Shown here: positions 1 to 10,693 of the stretch, piece after piece | Layout: each line of letters starts with the position of its first letter | Numbering within the stretch: the first letter of the stretch is position 1 | Source of the DNA: Brasenia schreberi | Lineage: Eukaryota; Streptophyta; Magnoliopsida; Nymphaeales; Cabombaceae | Direction of reading: 5' to 3' | Assembly: GCA_036023115.1 (NCBI GenBank) | Contig: JAYKKT010000079.1 | Location: 9,995,001 to 10,059,000 of the forward strand | Length of the DNA: 64,000 nt | Notes under the pieces: generated by a model | Databases searched by the model: none | Seen by the model: only the letters and a program-made list of their open reading frames with translations | Told to the model about the DNA's origin: nothing | Position numbers and translations under genes: made by a program

Positions 1-2033
1 TACTTTATATAGAGTATATGTAGGGGCCCTTACTTGGGTCTTGTAAATAAGAGCGAAGGCTCAATGTGTGTGCGTGCTTGAATTGAAAGACTTACACACA
101 CGACATGAAATGAAACCCAAATATAAATTGCAGTATGCCTTGACTAAGGTCTTGGGATTAAGAGCGAAATCTCAATGTGTGTGAGTGTAGAATTGAAGTA
201 CTACGCACACGACATAAATGAAACCCAAATATAACTGCAATAAGGCCTTTACTAAGGTCTTGGGAGTAAGAGCGAGGGCTCAATGTGTGTGCGTGTGGAA
301 AATGGAAAGACAACACACACGACTTAATTAAAAACCCCCTTGACTTAAAATATATAAATATAACTATATATTAAGGGCTTGTTAGGCCCGTGTGTGTGGA
401 AGAAGTGTACGACTAAGAGCGGAAAGGCTCAAGTGCGCGTGTGTGTGGGTGTGTCAAACCACGTTATTACAATCGGGGGGAGACGAAGCTCCTTTACTAC
501 AACCCCGTATCAAAATTTAATTGAATATAAAGCAAGTTAATGTAATAGACCAAGTTTAGACACTTACAAATAGCTGGTCCATGTTCAACTTGCTTCCATG
601 TGGGCTCACGGTTCACCTTGGGCAGCCAAGAGGGGGTTATCCTAGGTGGCTTTGAGGGAGGTTCTATGGGGCACGATTAGGGTCTTAGGGGAACTAAGGT
701 TCGGCCAAGACGGGGGTTGTGTAGGGTCTGTCCTAGGGTCTGTCCTAGGGTGCAGGTCACAGCCAGGGGGGTGGTCAGGTCAGCAGGAAGGTGGACAGGG
801 CGACAGGGAGGCAGTCGGGTCGGCAGGGAGGCGTCTGGCGCCTGGCGCTGGGCGCGCTGGGGCGCAAGGCGCGCAATAGCGCGGGACGGCTGCGGCACGG
901 GGCGTGCAGGCAACAGAGGGGGCGCGCGGCAGGAAGCAGGGCGCGCGGCAGTAGAAGGGGCGCGCGGCGGGCGCTGGTTGCTCACGGCCGGCCGGGGTGA
1001 AGTTTTTGGGGTTTGTTAGGGATGGTTTGAGGCGGTTGGGGTTAGGTTAGGTCTACTTAGGGTTCAGTTAGGGTTAGGTTGGTTCAGTTAGGGTTAGGTT
1101 CAGTTAGGGTTAGGTAGGTTCGAACCTAGGCTAGGTTGGGGTTAGGTTTACCTCTTGGAGCCGGTCCTTCTTGGCTTGAGCCCACGTCTCCACGGTTGCA
1201 GCCACTTGGTCCAGCCCACCTTGGTTGCAGCCACTTGGTCTAGACCCACTTAGCCCACATGGCTTGAACCCACCTCACCTAATGAGCCCACATGGCTAGG
1301 TCTATCACTCCCTCTCTCTCCTCCCAAATATTTGCATGAACCCTTTACATGGACCCCCTCACCTCTATTTATAGAGATTTGAGGTGGGTCTTGGATTTGG
1401 GTTTGGGTTTGGGTTTGGATCCATACCCAAATCCAAACACTATTTGGATCTGGATATTGGATTTCGGATATTTTGAGATCCGTATCCGATCCAACCCAAC
1501 ATTTTTATGGATATGGATCTGGATATTTTGATCCAGATCCGATCCAATCCAAACACTATTTGGATCCAATCCAAATCCAAACACTATTTGGATCGACCCA
1601 AACACTATTTGGATTGGCCCAAATCCAAACACTATTCATTACATGGATTTGGATCTGGATATATATGGTCCAGATCCAAATCAAAATTTCTTCGGACAGT
1701 CCTTCTTGACCTCTTGAGGCGAACGATCTGTGCGGGCACTGGCTTCATCAGCGCTCCGTCTGGCGCTGGGTTTTCCCCAACTTTGTCGTTCGGACTCCGT
1801 TTCGCCGTTCTGGACTCCGTTGAGCTTTTCATCAAATGGGCTCTGCTTTCTTTTGTTTTTTTATCAGGGAGTGGCTTCTGAAGCTCTGGGCTTGAATCCT
1901 CTTCGGGCCTAGGGTCTTCTTTTGCCTTCTGTACCTGTTTTCACATTTCAAAACAGGTCGTCGTTTTGGCTCAAACGAGCTTTTTGGTGTTTTGAGAGTT
2001 TTTTTGAAATATAGAAGATTTGGGGTGTTTACA
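1..2033 (-). repeat. 3' LTR of element 1 (partial)
   Basis: Matches 6896-8936 almost base for base. On the minus strand it starts TGTAAACACCCC at 2033, next to the PPT. It holds GGATTTGG-type iterons (about 1390-1690), a TATA box, a GC-rich block (780-1000), degenerate TTAGGG/GGTTAG stretches (1040-1130) and the start of the GT/AC-rich tandem units (1-470). Open frames here have no recognisable product. Confidence 0.9.
1375..1384 (-). promoter_or_regulatory. LTR TATA box
   Basis: CTATAAATAG on the minus strand, directly downstream of the iteron block. The same motif is found at 8268-8277 and, in the opposite orientation, at 56864-56873 in related LTRs. Confidence 0.6.
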
Positions 2034-2048
2034 GATGCCCCTCTTTGG
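2034..2048 (-). other. Polypurine tract of element 1
   Basis: Minus strand reads CCAAAGAGGGGCATC immediately before the LTR start TGTAAACACC. The same tract precedes LTRs at 17876, 30089 and 41558. Confidence 0.75.
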
Positions 2049-4537
2049 CATTATCCAAATGTATTTGGATAATGGCAAAGAAGAAACACCCCGTTCTCTC
2101 AAATTTTCTCGAGAATACACCATTTATTTCGCAAAAACCCTATTTTCTTTTTCCACAAGTGGGGATTTTCAGCAAAAGGGGGCTTTTCCAAGCTATTTCC
2201 CTATATGTATGATCATGCACGAATGACTCTTTGAATGCATGCATGAGAGAAAATTTTTTTGTTTTTGAGCTCGAAGAGAGCCTTTTGAGGCTGGTTGCTC
2301 CGAGTAGGTTTTTACCCATGTCTTTTTGACATTCGTGGGTTTTTCGAAAATTTTTTGAAAAGGAACTCCTTTTAACTTGTATCGAAAAGGACTTCCATTT
2401 TTCATACTTCCCTTCATTCGGGTTTCAATACCTGCTACTCAGTAGAGGTTTTTTGTGTAGGAAAACTTGGAAAACATTTCAAAGTTCCATTTCCTACAAA
2501 ACAGAGTCGAGTTCTCAAACAAAATAAAATCCAAATAAGCCGATTTTATTCGTACTTTAGGATTTTCGCAAATTTGAATCTTTTTCTTCGGGGATAAGCC
2601 GTAGGGATATGGGAAAGAGATACCACGGTCCCTTCTGAAGCGTCCCGTGGTTTTAGGCAAAGAATCGGAAAATCGCTCTTTGGAGCTTTGGCTTTTTGTT
2701 TCTTTTTCATAGAGGGTCTCCCTTTGGGAGTATTTTTTCATTAATCCCTCTTTTCTTTAAAGGAGAGCAGCTCTTTGGAGGAGTTTTTGTATTCCCTGTT
2801 TATGAAGGGAAGACCTCTTTGGGAGGAGTGTTTTTATATCTCCTTTTTCTTTTGAACGAGAAGACCTCTTTCGGAGGAGTTTTTGTATTCCCTGTTTATG
2901 AAGGGAAGACCACTTTCGGAGGAGTTTTTGTATTCTCGATTTTTTTTTCTTTCTTTTGAAAATAGCCAATTTTCCTTTTCGGAGAGAAAGTAGGATGGGG
3001 GAGGGCTTATCCCTTTGGTTACTCGATTCAAACGAGATCGTCCTATTTCTTAATAGCATCTGCTATTCGAAAATATTTTGATATTTTGAACAAGGCTTAA
3101 TCTTGTAAGCCAGGGTTCTTTGAAATATAGCCAATTCATTTTTGGAAGACTCTACTTTTCGAAAAGTATAGATTCCTCCATTCGGGGTTATACAATCTAC
3201 TTCGATCCTTCTTTCAAGAAGTTTCAAAGGAGTTCGATTTTTCAAAATCTTTTTGAAAAAGAATTCAGCATAAACCCTTTTGAATATTCGGGCATTTTCG
3301 GGGTTTTGCTAATTTCTATCCACAATATCAACAAATTTCTAATTTTTGTTGCCCTTTCGAAGACATGGGGACATTTCTACTCGAGTTTGCCACCCTTTTG
3401 GGCTTTCTTCGGGGTGATATGATGCATGCTATGCACTCCATGTGATTTAAAATGGAAATACATGTCTTTATGCAACGATGAACACATGAAATGTATCTCA
3501 CAAATCACGAAGGAGATGCATTCGCTTATCCATGGAAAGTGTCTAGGGGCTGTGTTTAAAAATGCCCCTAGCTTGATGGGAATTTCGCATGGCCGTATGG
3601 TGAAGGGCCATGGCTTTTCAAAGGGATTTTGGATGGACAATGGTATGTTCATGTCCATGCACTTCCATGGTTTTTCTAACATGATTATGATATTTTTTGC
3701 TCAAGGATGGGAAACATAACCAACCCTAAGTGATCGTCATGGCCATCAGGTTTTAGTTTTGACATGGTCTCCATATTTCATCGTGAGATTCATGTTCTTT
3801 ATCCTAACACAATCAAGGTTTTCATATAAACTAGAAGTTGAAGAAAATCTTTCTTTTCAAAGCCATGAAAGGTTTTTGTGAAATGCTAACCCTTTTTCAA
3901 GATTCTCATTTCCTTTTTAAAATTTGCCTCGAAGGTGTTGGTTTTGATTTGTATGGAGACATGCCTATGAAGGCTCGATACTTAGGGGGTCGACTCTTAT
4001 TGCCCCTCTGGTTTTACAAAACCTTAAATTCGATTTCTAGAATGATGTCTAGACTCGATGCATATGAATGATTTCAAAGTGTAATGCATGATGCTTATGC
4101 ACACACTATGGGTTAACTTATTTCTAAAAATCCCCAATTTTCCATAAGTTAAGGATTTTTGCGAAGTTCAGGAAGCTTGGAGGTGTTTATTCCTCCTTGC
4201 TTTGGTGATTCTCGAGCTCTTCATTTTTGAAAAAGCTCTAGGCAAAAGGGTGGATAGGACCAGCTTTTTGGATACTTGGTTTTAGGGAGTATATACATTT
4301 TTTTTGAAAGCATTTTTACAATTTTTCGAAAATGGGCTTTGTACATGGCCAAAGGCTTTTGAAACAAAATTTCTTTTTGGAATTTTCGTTTTTCCAAATG
4401 TTTTTGAGTTTTTGAGAGTTTTCAACTTTTTTGTCTTTTTCAAAAGTAGGGATCTTCCATTGAACCTTCAAAGAAAACATTCATGCATCAGACTCTAATC
4501 AGATAGGTCTAAGACATGGGTTTCGGTTTTAGAGGTT
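2049..4537 (-). other. 3' untranslated part of element 1
   Basis: No credible gene. It is homologous to the 3' untranslated parts of the autonomous copies (17891-19027, 40417-41558, 44995-46200). It contains a conserved 30-nt hairpin at 2622-2651 and an AT-rich tandem repeat of about 55 bp near 2770-2945 built on GGAGGAGTTTTTGTATTCC. Short open frames are not conserved between copies. Confidence 0.7.
2622..2651 (-). other. Conserved 3'-UTR hairpin
   Basis: ACCACGG and CCGTGGT form a perfect 7-bp stem around a 16-nt loop. Copies of the same length lie at 18500-18529, 40917-40946 (one stem mismatch) and 45610-45639, in both autonomous and non-autonomous elements. Confidence 0.65.
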
Positions 4538-5593
4538 CTACAAGGCACCCTTGACCCAGATGGTCTTAGGTGGCGGCTCTGGTGGTATGGGTGGGCTGTA
4601 GCCCAGTCCATATCGTTCCCTATTGGTTTTAGGTAGGACAGGCTTAAGCCTACCTTGGTTTCGGGTTCCCAGGCCCGCGTAGGGTTTATATCCCATATTC
4701 AGATTCATGTTCCAAGACTTTTTGCTTTTCGAAAAGTTTTGGTATAAATCATGGTCTTGGAACATGGAATCGTCCATGTTGGGGATATATACCCTTTTGG
4801 ATATCGGGAGTTTGGATTCCGAGGTGATGGAAGACTTGGGCTTCCATACAAACCTGGTTTGGGAGACTTTGCCCTCAAGGAAAGCTAAGCTTGGTTCCTT
4901 GAGGAGTTTTGGACATAGCAGGGTTATGGAAAACTTATGGTTCCATACCCCATTTTGGGAAAAATTTACTTCAAGGGGAGCCATGCAAGGTCCCTTGAAG
5001 TTTTTGACTTGGTCCCTAGGTTCAACTCGTGGTGCCCCTAGGGATTGATTTTTTTGTTTTAAAGCCATAGCCTTGGCTCTAGGGCACAAGACTAGGCTCG
5101 AAGAAGTGGGTTTTTCTATGGTAGGGTTATGAGCTCCTAAGATGTCGATGCATGCATTAGGGGTCTCCATGTCTACCATTTTCGAAACTTCTTTTTGTTT
5201 TTGAAATTCCTTTGAATGGTGCGCGATAGTTGGCGCACCTTGAAAATCCTCAAGTTTTGGCACAGTTTGTGGGTTTGTGTGTGCAAAGGGGTTATCCAAT
5301 GCATCTGATGACCCTACATGAAGAAGAGAGTCTTGAGAAGGATGGGTTTCAGGCATACCTCTTTGTGGCTTGTCTACCTTTTCAGGGTGAGAGCAAGCCG
5401 ATTTCCCGGGTAACTCTGTTTTGAGCCCCCGGGGTTTAACGAGGCGTTTCCTTTCGAAACCTTCCTGTTTTTCACTCTCGTTCCTTTGTAGGGTGTGGAC
5501 TTCATGTCCCACTGTATGTGTGTGCCTAGACTTAGGACTTGAAGTTTTCAAAATTCCAAAATTTTGTTTTTCAATTTTTTGGTCTTTTTCCAA
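4538..5593 (-). CDS. Non-autonomous element ORF, C-terminal part with G-patch
   Basis: This 351-residue frame has no capsid, zinc knuckle, protease or RT. Its last 80 or so residues match the end of the gag-pro frame of the autonomous elements: MDDSMFQDHDLYQ, then a G-patch-like NMGYKPYAGLGTRNQG, then YGLGYSPPIPPEPPP and WVKGAL. The middle is low-complexity and polar, and shares motifs (ACSHxxKVDK, KEFQxxK) with the second non-autonomous ORF at 8937-10178. It overlaps the upstream frame 5548-5937 in another frame, so the two were probably one ORF split by a frameshift. Its function is unknown; G-patches generally bind nucleic acid or helicases. Confidence 0.6.
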   Translation of the reverse strand: MEKDQKIEKQNFGILKTSSPKSRHTHTVGHEVHTLQRNESEKQEGFERKRLVKPRGLKTELPGKSACSHPEKVDKPQRGMPETHPSQDSLLHVGSSDALDNPFAHTNPQTVPKLEDFQGAPTIAHHSKEFQKQKEVSKMVDMETPNACIDILGAHNPTIEKPTSSSLVLCPRAKAMALKQKNQSLGAPRVEPRDQVKNFKGPCMAPLEVNFSQNGVWNHKFSITLLCPKLLKEPSLAFLEGKVSQTRFVWKPKSSITSESKLPISKRVYIPNMDDSMFQDHDLYQNFSKSKKSWNMNLNMGYKPYAGLGTRNQGRLKPVLPKTNRERYGLGYSPPIPPEPPPKTIWVKGAL

Positions 5594-5937
5594 ATTTTCA
5601 AGATTTTTTTGGTTTTTTGAATAGAAAAATCTTTTTTTGGTTTTTCTATGGATTTTGAAAAGCTTGAAGTTGTAGGAGTGGATGACTTATCCCTTTGCCG
5701 GGATTTGTCTCTAATCTCCAATCCTTCGTTGAGTTTGAGATCGGTTTTCAATTCACGATTTGTATGTGCCCTCGAAGAGCTGCTATGTGTTCGATGGGCT
5801 TTAAGCTCCTTGCTTAAAGCATCCATCTTTTGAAATATTTTTTCAATCTCATCGAGCTCTCTTTGGGCTTTATCTGATTTGAAAGCCTCTTTTAGTTTAC
5901 TCAACGAAGATTTTTGTAGCTTTCTATCCATTTTCAT
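5548..5937 (-). CDS. Non-autonomous element ORF, N-terminal part (coiled-coil-like)
   Basis: This frame of 129 residues is rich in Lys, Glu and Ser. Residues of about 10-50 (KLKEAFKSDKAQRELDEIEK and onward) have the charged heptad look of a coiled coil. It lies about 120 bp after the PBS, where gag starts in the autonomous copies. It ends in a Lys-rich tail that runs out of frame where the 351-residue frame begins, so a frameshift near 5550-5590 is likely. Methionines at 5937 and 5931 could both start it. I see no certain homology beyond position and composition. Confidence 0.5.
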   Translation of the reverse strand: MKMDRKLQKSSLSKLKEAFKSDKAQRELDEIEKIFQKMDALSKELKAHRTHSSSSRAHTNRELKTDLKLNEGLEIRDKSRQRDKSSTPTTSSFSKSIEKPKKDFSIQKTKKILKIWKKTKKLKNKILEF

Positions 5938-6033
5938 GTAATTTTCCTAAGTATGCACGATTTTTTGAAAAAAACACTCTTTTTTTTCGAGAATTTGAGT
6001 ATAACTTGTTTGTTTGAAGTCTGCTTAAGTCCC

Positions 6034-6053
6034 GGGTCCCACCGGGCGTGCCA
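6034..6053 (-). other. Primer binding site of element 1
   Basis: Minus strand TGGCACGCCCGGTGGGACCC, four bases after the LTR end. The closest tRNA 3' end I can recall is a plant tRNA-Arg, with several mismatches; a database check is needed. Confidence 0.65.
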
Positions 6054-6057
6054 AATC

Positions 6058-8936
6058 TGTAGACACCGAAAATTTTCACTTGCGGGTTCTTAGGCCTGAA
6101 GTGAACCTTTTCGCAATCTACTTCGCTTTATGGGCGTGCCAGCTAGTTTACTTTAACTAGCAAAGTATGTTTTGAAAACAATCTGACTTTTGAAAGGCGA
6201 TTGTAGGCAAGCGGGATTTTTACGTCGCAGACCTTCTTGCACCGATGCGCAAGGGTCAGTCTGTACGCTTAGAGACTTCGTTTTGAAACAAGTTTAACTC
6301 AAAATATATTTCGAAATGAAGAAGTGTTTTAAAACCTTTTGAAAACCATGCATTTGGGCGATTTTGACTTTGTAAGGGTTGGACGACCCTAAGTCTTTCA
6401 AATTTTAATCTACTTAGGCACGATGGGCGTGCATCGAAATAGCCTAAGTCTTGCACGATTTGATTCGGGTTTGTACGATTTTCAGATTTTAGATCACGTG
6501 GATTTGCACGTGCCTAAGTCTTTCTTTTTATCCCTTTATGGGCCACCTAGGTGTGTGTTATGAATACTCCACTACATGGGGCGAATTTGAGCGGGAGTAC
6601 GGGGCTTGCTTCGATGCAATATGCGTCCTACCTCGTGGTATGGCGTAGATGCAATGCAAACTCACGCTACTCCAAAGGGAAAACCCGAAATTAAAAGACA
6701 ATGCCGAAGGGAAATTGCCAAAGGGAAATAACCGAAGGGAAATGACTTGTAAAATAAATAGCGGAAGGGGAAATATGGCTATATCTTAAGAGCGGAAAGG
6801 CTCAATTGTGTAAGTGTGTGTCGTGTATATATTGAAAGACAACGCACACGACTTGAACCTTAAAACCCGAATCTTAAAGACGTAGCCGAAAGAAATACTT
6901 TATATAGAGTATATGTAGGGGCCCTTACTTGGGTCTTGTAAATAAGAGCGAAGGCTCAATGTGTGTGCGTGCTTGAATTGAAAGACTTACACACACGACA
7001 TGAAATGAAACCCAAATATAAATTGCAGTATGCCTTGACTAAGGTCTTGGGATTAAGAGCGAAATCTCAATGTGTGTGAGTGTAGAATTGAAGTACTACG
7101 CACACGACATAAATGAAACCCAAATATAACTGCAATAAGGCCTTTACTAAGGTCTTGGGAGTAAGAGCGAGGGCTCAATGTGTGTGCGTGTGGAAAATGG
7201 AAAGACAACACACACGACTTAATTAAAAACCCCCTTGACTTAAAATATATAAATATAACTATATATTAAGGGCTTGTTAGGCCCGTGTGTGTGCAAGAAG
7301 TGTACGACTAAGAGCGGAAAGGCTCAAGTGCGCGTGTGTGTGGGTGTGTCAAACCACGTTATTACAATCGGGGGGAGACGAAGCTCCTTTACTACAACCC
7401 CGTATCAAAATTTAATTGAATATAAAGCAAGTTAATGTAATAGACCAAGTTTAGACACTTACAAATAGCTGGTCCATGTTCAACTTGCTTCCATGTGGGC
7501 TCACGGTTCACCTTGGGCAGCCAAGAGGGGGTTATCCTAGGTGGCTTTGAGGGAGGTTCTATGGGGCACGATTAGGGTCTTAGGGGAACTAAGGTTCGGC
7601 CAAGACGGGGGTTGTGTAGGGTCTGTCCTAGGGTGCAGGTCACAGCCAGGGGGGTGGTCAGGTCGGCAGGAAGGTGGACAGGGCGGCAGGGAGGCAGTCA
7701 GGTCGGCAGGGAGGCGTCTGGCGCCTGGCGCAGCAGACGGGCGCCTGGCGCTGGGCTCGCTGGGGCGCAAGGCGCGCAATAGCGCGGGACGGCTGCGGCA
7801 CGGGGCGTGCAGGCAACAGAGGGGGCGCGCGGCAGGAAGCAGGGCGCGCGGCAGTAGAAGGGGCGCGCGGCGGGCGCTGGTTGCTCACGGCCGGCCGGGG
7901 TGAAGTTTTTGGGGTTTGTTAGGGATGGTTTGAGGCGGTTGGGGTTAGGTTAGGTTTACTTAGGGTTCAGTTAGGGTTAGGTTGGTTCAGTTAGGGTTAG
8001 GTTCAGTTAGGGTTAGGTAGGTTCGAACCTAGGCTAGGTTGGGGTTAGGTTTACCTCTTGGAGCCGGTCCTTCTTGGCTTGAGCCCACGTCTCCACGGTT
8101 GCAGCCACTTGGTCCAGCCCACCTTGGTTGCAGCCACTTGGTCTAGACCCACTTAGCCCACATGGCTTGAACCCACCTCACCTAATGAGCCCACATGGCT
8201 AGGTCTATCACTCCCTCTCTCTCCTCCCAAATATTTGCATGAACCCTTTACATGGACCCCCTCACCTCTATTTATAGAGATTTGAGGTGGGTCTTGGATT
8301 TGGGTTTGGGTTTGGGTTTGGATCCATACCCAAATCCAAACACTATTTGGATCTGGATATTGGATCTCGGATATTTTGAGATCCGTATCCGATCCAAACC
8401 CAACATTTTTATGGATATGGATCTGGATATTTTGATCCAGATCTGATCCAATCCAAACACTTTTTGGATCCAATCCAAATCCAAACACTATTTGGATCGA
8501 CCCAAACACTATTTGGATTGGCCCAAATCCAAACACTATTCATTACATGGATTTGGATCTGGATATATATGGTCCAGATCCAAATCAAAATTTCTTCGGA
8601 CAGTCCTTCTTGGCCTCTTGAGGCGAACGATCTGTGCGGGCACTGGCTTCATCAGCGCTCCGTCTGGCGCTGGGTTTTCCCCAACTTTGTCGTTCGGACT
8701 CCGTTTCGCCGTTCTGGACTCCGTTGAGCTTTTCATCAAATGGGCTCTGCTTTCTTTTGTTTTTTTATCAGAGAGTGGCTTCTGAAGCTCTGGGCTTGAA
8801 TCCTCTTCGGGCCTAGGGTCTTCTTTTGCCTTCTGTACCTGTTTTCACATTTCAAAATAGGTTGTCGTTTTGGCTCAAACGAGCTTTTTGGTGGTTTGAG
8901 AGTTTTTTGAAATATAGAAGATTTGGGGTGTTTACA
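6058..8936 (-). repeat. 5' LTR of element 1 (complete, 2.88 kb)
   Basis: On the minus strand it starts TGTAAACACCCC at 8936 and ends GGTGTCTACA at 6058. It includes the TATA box at 8268-8277, the GT/AC tandem units, and in U5 the 36-nt covarying hairpin at 6228-6263 and a second hairpin near 6140-6160. The U5 end is the part missing from the truncated copy at 1-2033. Confidence 0.9.
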
Positions 8937-10178
8937 CACTTGAATTTCATTGGTTATGTCTTGGAGGTCTATGGATTTATGAGTGTCGAGTGAGTTGAGC
9001 TCTTCTAGGAGAAGGGCGACCCTGGCCGGGTGGGGCTCTCCTAGTAGGTGGATGATAGGATGAGGTGTACATAGGCTATCGATACCTGCCCTAGGGGTTA
9101 CCAAATTTGAAATTTCATTTTTTTTATTTTGGAATTCTTTTTGGTGCACCGTACCTTCCAAATTTGCATCCTTCAACACATTCTGTAGGGTTGTGGGTGC
9201 ATGATGTTGATTTATATCTTGGTAATCTACCGGTCCTACACAACGAAAAGGAGGATCCAATAGAGAGTTTAGAGAGAGAGGAGTTTTAGGTATACCTTCT
9301 TCCTGCTTGTCTACCTTTCCATGGTGAGAGCAAGCTTCCTTGCAGGCATCCTGAGGGTATTGTAGCTCCTGTAGGGCTTCGAACTCCCATTGCTTTGGTA
9401 GGTCTTGGACTTTATCTGTTAAACCTATGGGTATGCAACACTCATTCTCTCTCGTGCATGAAGTGGTGCTCGTGGGAATGGAATCCATAAGAGCAACCGG
9501 TTTTGAAAATTTTTGGGTGGTGGGTGTGAAGTGACTCTCGTGTCCCAGTCCACTTGTGCGCTTAGGGATGTAAACTTTCTTTTCTCTTTTGCTTTCTTGA
9601 ATTCCAAATTCTTGATTTTCAAATCTTTTTTGAAAATTTTCCAAATTTTTTGAACTAAGAAACCTTTTTGATTTTTTTATAAACAAAGGGGTGTTTTGAT
9701 AATTAGGAAGGTTAGCTGATTTGATTCGAACTCTCGCCTCATCTCCACCCTCGTATCCCTCCTCGATTTTCGGCCTTAGTTTGGTTTTTCGAGTATGGAT
9801 CTTCTCTCTACATTCATAAGATAGGTTTTCATGGCACATCTTAGCCTCCAAGGCCTCAAGTTTCCTTCTAGCTTTGGCTGCTTTCTTCGTAAGATAAGCA
9901 ATTTTTTCTTTAGAAAGTCTTTTCGTGATTTTGGAAAACTGGTTTTGAAAATCAGACAAAGTCTTCTTTGAACGGCTTGATTTCCTAGGTTTCTTACCAT
10001 GGGAGGAGCAAGTTTCTTCTTCTTCGGCTTTTAAAGCAGCTATCCTTTCTTCTACTATCATCATTCCCCTTTTTAGGGAGGCCAGCGGGTCTTTTGAAAC
10101 CCTTTTTGAGATTTTGCTCTTATAGCATGAGCCCTGCCTTGACATCTTGGAAGATCCTTCTAAGCTCGACATGATCAA
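8937..10178 (-). pseudogene. Non-autonomous element ORF, Gag-N-like, truncated
   Basis: The frame runs about 414 residues before it enters inserted LTR sequence at 8936; the last 66 or so residues of the open frame are LTR-encoded. The N-terminus resembles autonomous Gag: SRQGSC near residue 13, then EERIAALKAEEEETCSSHG followed by basic residues, matching EAKIxALSQEAE...CSSxGE in Gag. The capsid block (DYETDSDDE...GDPRSHLQLF) does not follow. The later part shares ACSHHGKVDK, KEFQNKK and GIDS with the 351-residue frame at 4538-5593. Before truncation this was probably a MA-like N-terminus joined to a G-patch tail. Confidence 0.6.
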
Positions 10179-10360
10179 CCTGTATACAAGAACTTACCAC
10201 AAATCTAGAAACTTAGTTAGCATAACAGATTCCAACAAATTTCAATTGGATATCTCGCAAGATCCTTTGGTGCTTGGCATGATCAACCTGTTTAAGCCAA
10301 CTTATCACAAACCTGAAAATTGAATTAGTATAATGGCCTCAAACAAAATTTCAAAGTCTC

Positions 10361-10693
10361 AAGTCCCACCAGGCGTGCCAATTCTATTTGGGAAGCCCGG
10401 TTGGATACCTCGCAAGATCCTTCGAAGTTTGGTATGATCAACCTGTTTAAGCAACCTTATCACAAACCTGAAAATTTAGTTAGTATCACGGATTCAAACA
10501 AGTTTCTAAGACTGAAGTCCCACCGGGCGTGCCAATTCTGTTTGGGAAGCCCGGTTGGATACCTCACACGATCCTTTGTATTTTGGCACAATCACCCCAT
10601 GGATGGAAACTTATCACAAATCAGAAAATTTAGTTAGTATAACAGAATCAAACGAAATTTCAAAGTCACAAGTCCCACCGGGCGTGCCAATTC
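10361..10693 (-). repeat. Triplicated PBS-containing leader repeat
   Basis: The string AAGTCCCACC(A/G)GGCGTGCCA (PBS complement) occurs at 10361, 10515 and 10670, about 155 bp apart, within a tandem repeat that also carries GATCAACCTGT. Only the rightmost copy abuts the LTR end. The two inner copies continue TTTGGGAAGCC instead of TAGACG. Confidence 0.75.

Larger units (their letters stand above)
1..8936 (-). mobile_element. Non-autonomous Tat-type LTR retrotransposon (element 1)
   Basis: Two near-identical direct repeats, 1-2033 and 6058-8936 (the first cut by the window edge), flank a 4.0-kb internal region. Read on the minus strand, the right LTR ends in GTCTACA and is followed at once by a PBS, and the internal region ends in a PPT just before the left LTR, so the element is on the minus strand. 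No RT, RNase H or integrase is encoded. LTR copies differ mainly by small indels (a 13-bp duplication near 735 and about 22 bp near 7735), which points to recent insertion. It sits inside the coding region of a second related element at 8937; the matching target-site copy lies outside the window. Confidence 0.88.

Noticed and set aside
646..1019. Open frames over the GC-rich LTR block
   Set aside because: Several overlapping frames on both strands are open because of composition; they lie within an LTR and do not survive in the other copies.
1040..1130. Telomere-like TTAGGG stretches
   Set aside because: They are degenerate, inside an LTR, repeated in each LTR copy, and not the plant TTTAGGG unit.
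1349..1709. Frames rich in Ile, Trp, Asp and Pro (also near 8250-8540 and 56410-56680)
   Set aside because: They translate the GGATTTGG iterons and have no independent protein character.
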